A DNA stretch of 64,000 nucleotides from Loxodes magnus (lineage: Eukaryota > Ciliophora > Karyorelictea > Loxodida > Loxodidae), in contig CAMPDV010001753.1 of NCBI GenBank assembly GCA_946699065.1, forward strand, positions 1-64,000. The letters run 5' to 3'. Within the stretch, counting starts at the first letter, position 1; each line of letters begins with the position of its first letter. Of the stretch, positions 62,766 through 64,000 are shown in pieces. The translations under genes were made by a program, and so were the position numbers. The notes under the pieces are model-generated. The model was not told where the DNA came from. It did no database searches and saw nothing but the letters and a program-made list of their open reading frames with translations.

Positions 62766-63940
62766 CACGCTCCCTAAAGTTGAATATGGAGGAGAATTAA
62801 TACCTTGAGCAATCTAAAATGGAGCTACTAGAACACTAAATAAAATTGACAAAAGTATGAGATTAATAGCAAGGAAAGCCTTTTAAGCACCTGAAAAAAC
62901 TTTTAATGAGTTCTGTTATATAGATCTTAACTTAATGCCATTTAATCTTATTATGGCTTGTAAGTTTTTTAGATTTTTTTATAAAATACGATAAGAAAGT
63001 ATTAACCTTCCATAATCAACATTAGGGACTCTGTTTATGAATAATTGATAGGAAGGATATTAATATAGAGATTAATTAACAAGATTATCTGAATACTACG
63101 AAATTGACTTTAATAATTAGGAACATAATAGTAGCTTAACTACCTTTACGAAATATGTAAAGAACTATATTCTACATAAATTCTATAAAGTAACTTAGTA
63201 AAGACTTAACAGTATGCCAACTGCAAAGATTTTTATAGAATAATTTTGTAACTAACGATAATTCCCAGAAATTACCTATCCTAAACTAAATAAATAATAT
63301 AGAAAAGAAATAATTAGTATATACAAACTCAGAACTTAAACCTGCAACTTTCAGAAAGATTTTCAAGACAGACATTACCTTATCGAGAATCCTCACTGCA
63401 TCTGTGGAGAATTGGATAAATTCCAACATATTATTGATTATAATTGTTACATAGATATAAGAGAATGGCTAATAAAAAAGATTGAATAAGGTGATATAAG
63501 AAGATTAATAACCTATAATTAAAATTATATCAATTAATTCCAAAAAAAAGATAGAATATATAGATTTACAAGATAAAATTTTCCGTAGAATGCTGCTCAA
63601 AAGGAGATTGGAATTATTCAAACTGGAAAAAGATGAATGATTGGAAAGTCTGGATTCTAAGGAAGAGGAAGTAAAAGGCCAAGAAAATAGCGAAGAGGAT
63701 GAGGAAGATAATGAAGAAAAAGAAGAGCTAGAAGAACTAAAAGAGTAAGTGGAAGATTAGAAGGAATAAAATGATAATTAATATGATCAAGCTGAAGTAG
63801 AAGATGAAGATGAAAGGGAGATGAAAAACTTATTAATAATTCTATAACATCTTTAATTGAAGGAAGTAATTCTAACAATTAAAAATGTCACAAAACTATT
63901 TTAATTTAGTTTAAGTTTAAGGAAAAATCTAAATGCTTGA
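62766..63940 (+). pseudogene. LINE-1 ORF2, 3' half
   Basis: Starts within the thumb region at LPKVEYGGELIP-TGA-AI, matching LPKVEYRSDITP-TGA-A at 12.4 kb; both copies write the tryptophan as TGA. It continues through FNEFCYIDLNLMPFN, MPTAKIFIEQ, FPEITYPKLNK, IISIYKLRT and the zinc-like HCICGELDKFQHIIDYNCY, with few breaks until about 63580. A frame change then gives a strongly acidic tail (DSKEEEVKGQENSEEDEEDN) ending at TGA 63938. The acidic tail is longer than in the 13.3-kb copy. No catalytic domain is present. The 3' flank reaches the end of the window. Confidence 0.75.
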
Positions 63941-64000
63941 TTTTCATAAAACCTGTTCATTTTGTAAGATAATGCTTAAAATTCTAAAATAAACAAAATG

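Noticed and set aside
1..64000. tRNA genes, CRISPR array, telomere or chromosome-breakage sequence, Maverick/Tlr proteins
   Set aside because: I looked for their usual signatures while reading both strands and found none. This is by eye only, so a degenerate case could be missed.

Overview
The window looks like germline (micronuclear) or otherwise repeat-dense DNA of a ciliate close to Tetrahymena. It is extremely AT-rich. Every long reading frame needs TAA and TAG to be read as glutamine, and almost everything recognisable is a mobile element, a decayed element or a multicopy gene. I saw no tRNA, rRNA, CRISPR array, telomere repeat or Tetrahymena-type chromosome breakage site. The species is an inference. 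In this code only TGA stops, so a chance open frame averages about 60 codons. Open frames of 100-220 codons without homology are therefore weak evidence.

Four kinds of content were found. (1) A two-pass membrane protein family of about 729 codons occurs five times: A 2124-4313, B 16308-18496, C 29061-31260 and D 38912-41098 on the plus strand, E 54166-56342 on the minus strand. D is open throughout, A has lost its ATG, and B, C and E carry frameshifts. (2) Non-LTR retrotransposons of at least two families are present. LINE-1 has an AP-endonuclease and reverse transcriptase at 9.7-13.4 kb, with 3' pieces at 43.1-43.5 and 62.8-63.9 kb. LINE-2 has pieces at 0.7-1.1, 47.1-52 and 59.0-61.6 kb. (3) Many ORF1/Gag-like genes are scattered about, with a coiled coil and often a CCHC zinc knuckle; the clearest are 22.4-23.2 kb and 60.7-61.6 kb. 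(4) A single host-like gene, a kelch-repeat protein, lies at 21017-21967 on the minus strand.

The left end (1-4.3 kb) and 35.9-41.1 kb are two arms of one old duplication, with a third piece at 62.5-62.8 kb. Each arm carries insertions that the other lacks. One of these is a 290-bp GC-rich element, present three times in the window. Long intervals at 18.5-21.0, 25.6-27.7, 32.4-33.4, 52.8-54.2 and 56.3-57.4 kb hold nothing I can call.

The main observation is the genetic code. In the retroelements and the membrane-protein family, TGA sits repeatedly where tryptophan is expected, and related copies carry TGG at the same codon. The membrane family nevertheless ends at a TGA conserved in position, and the kelch gene uses only TGG and ends at TGA. 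Either UGA has two meanings here, or the mobile elements follow a code different from the host gene's.
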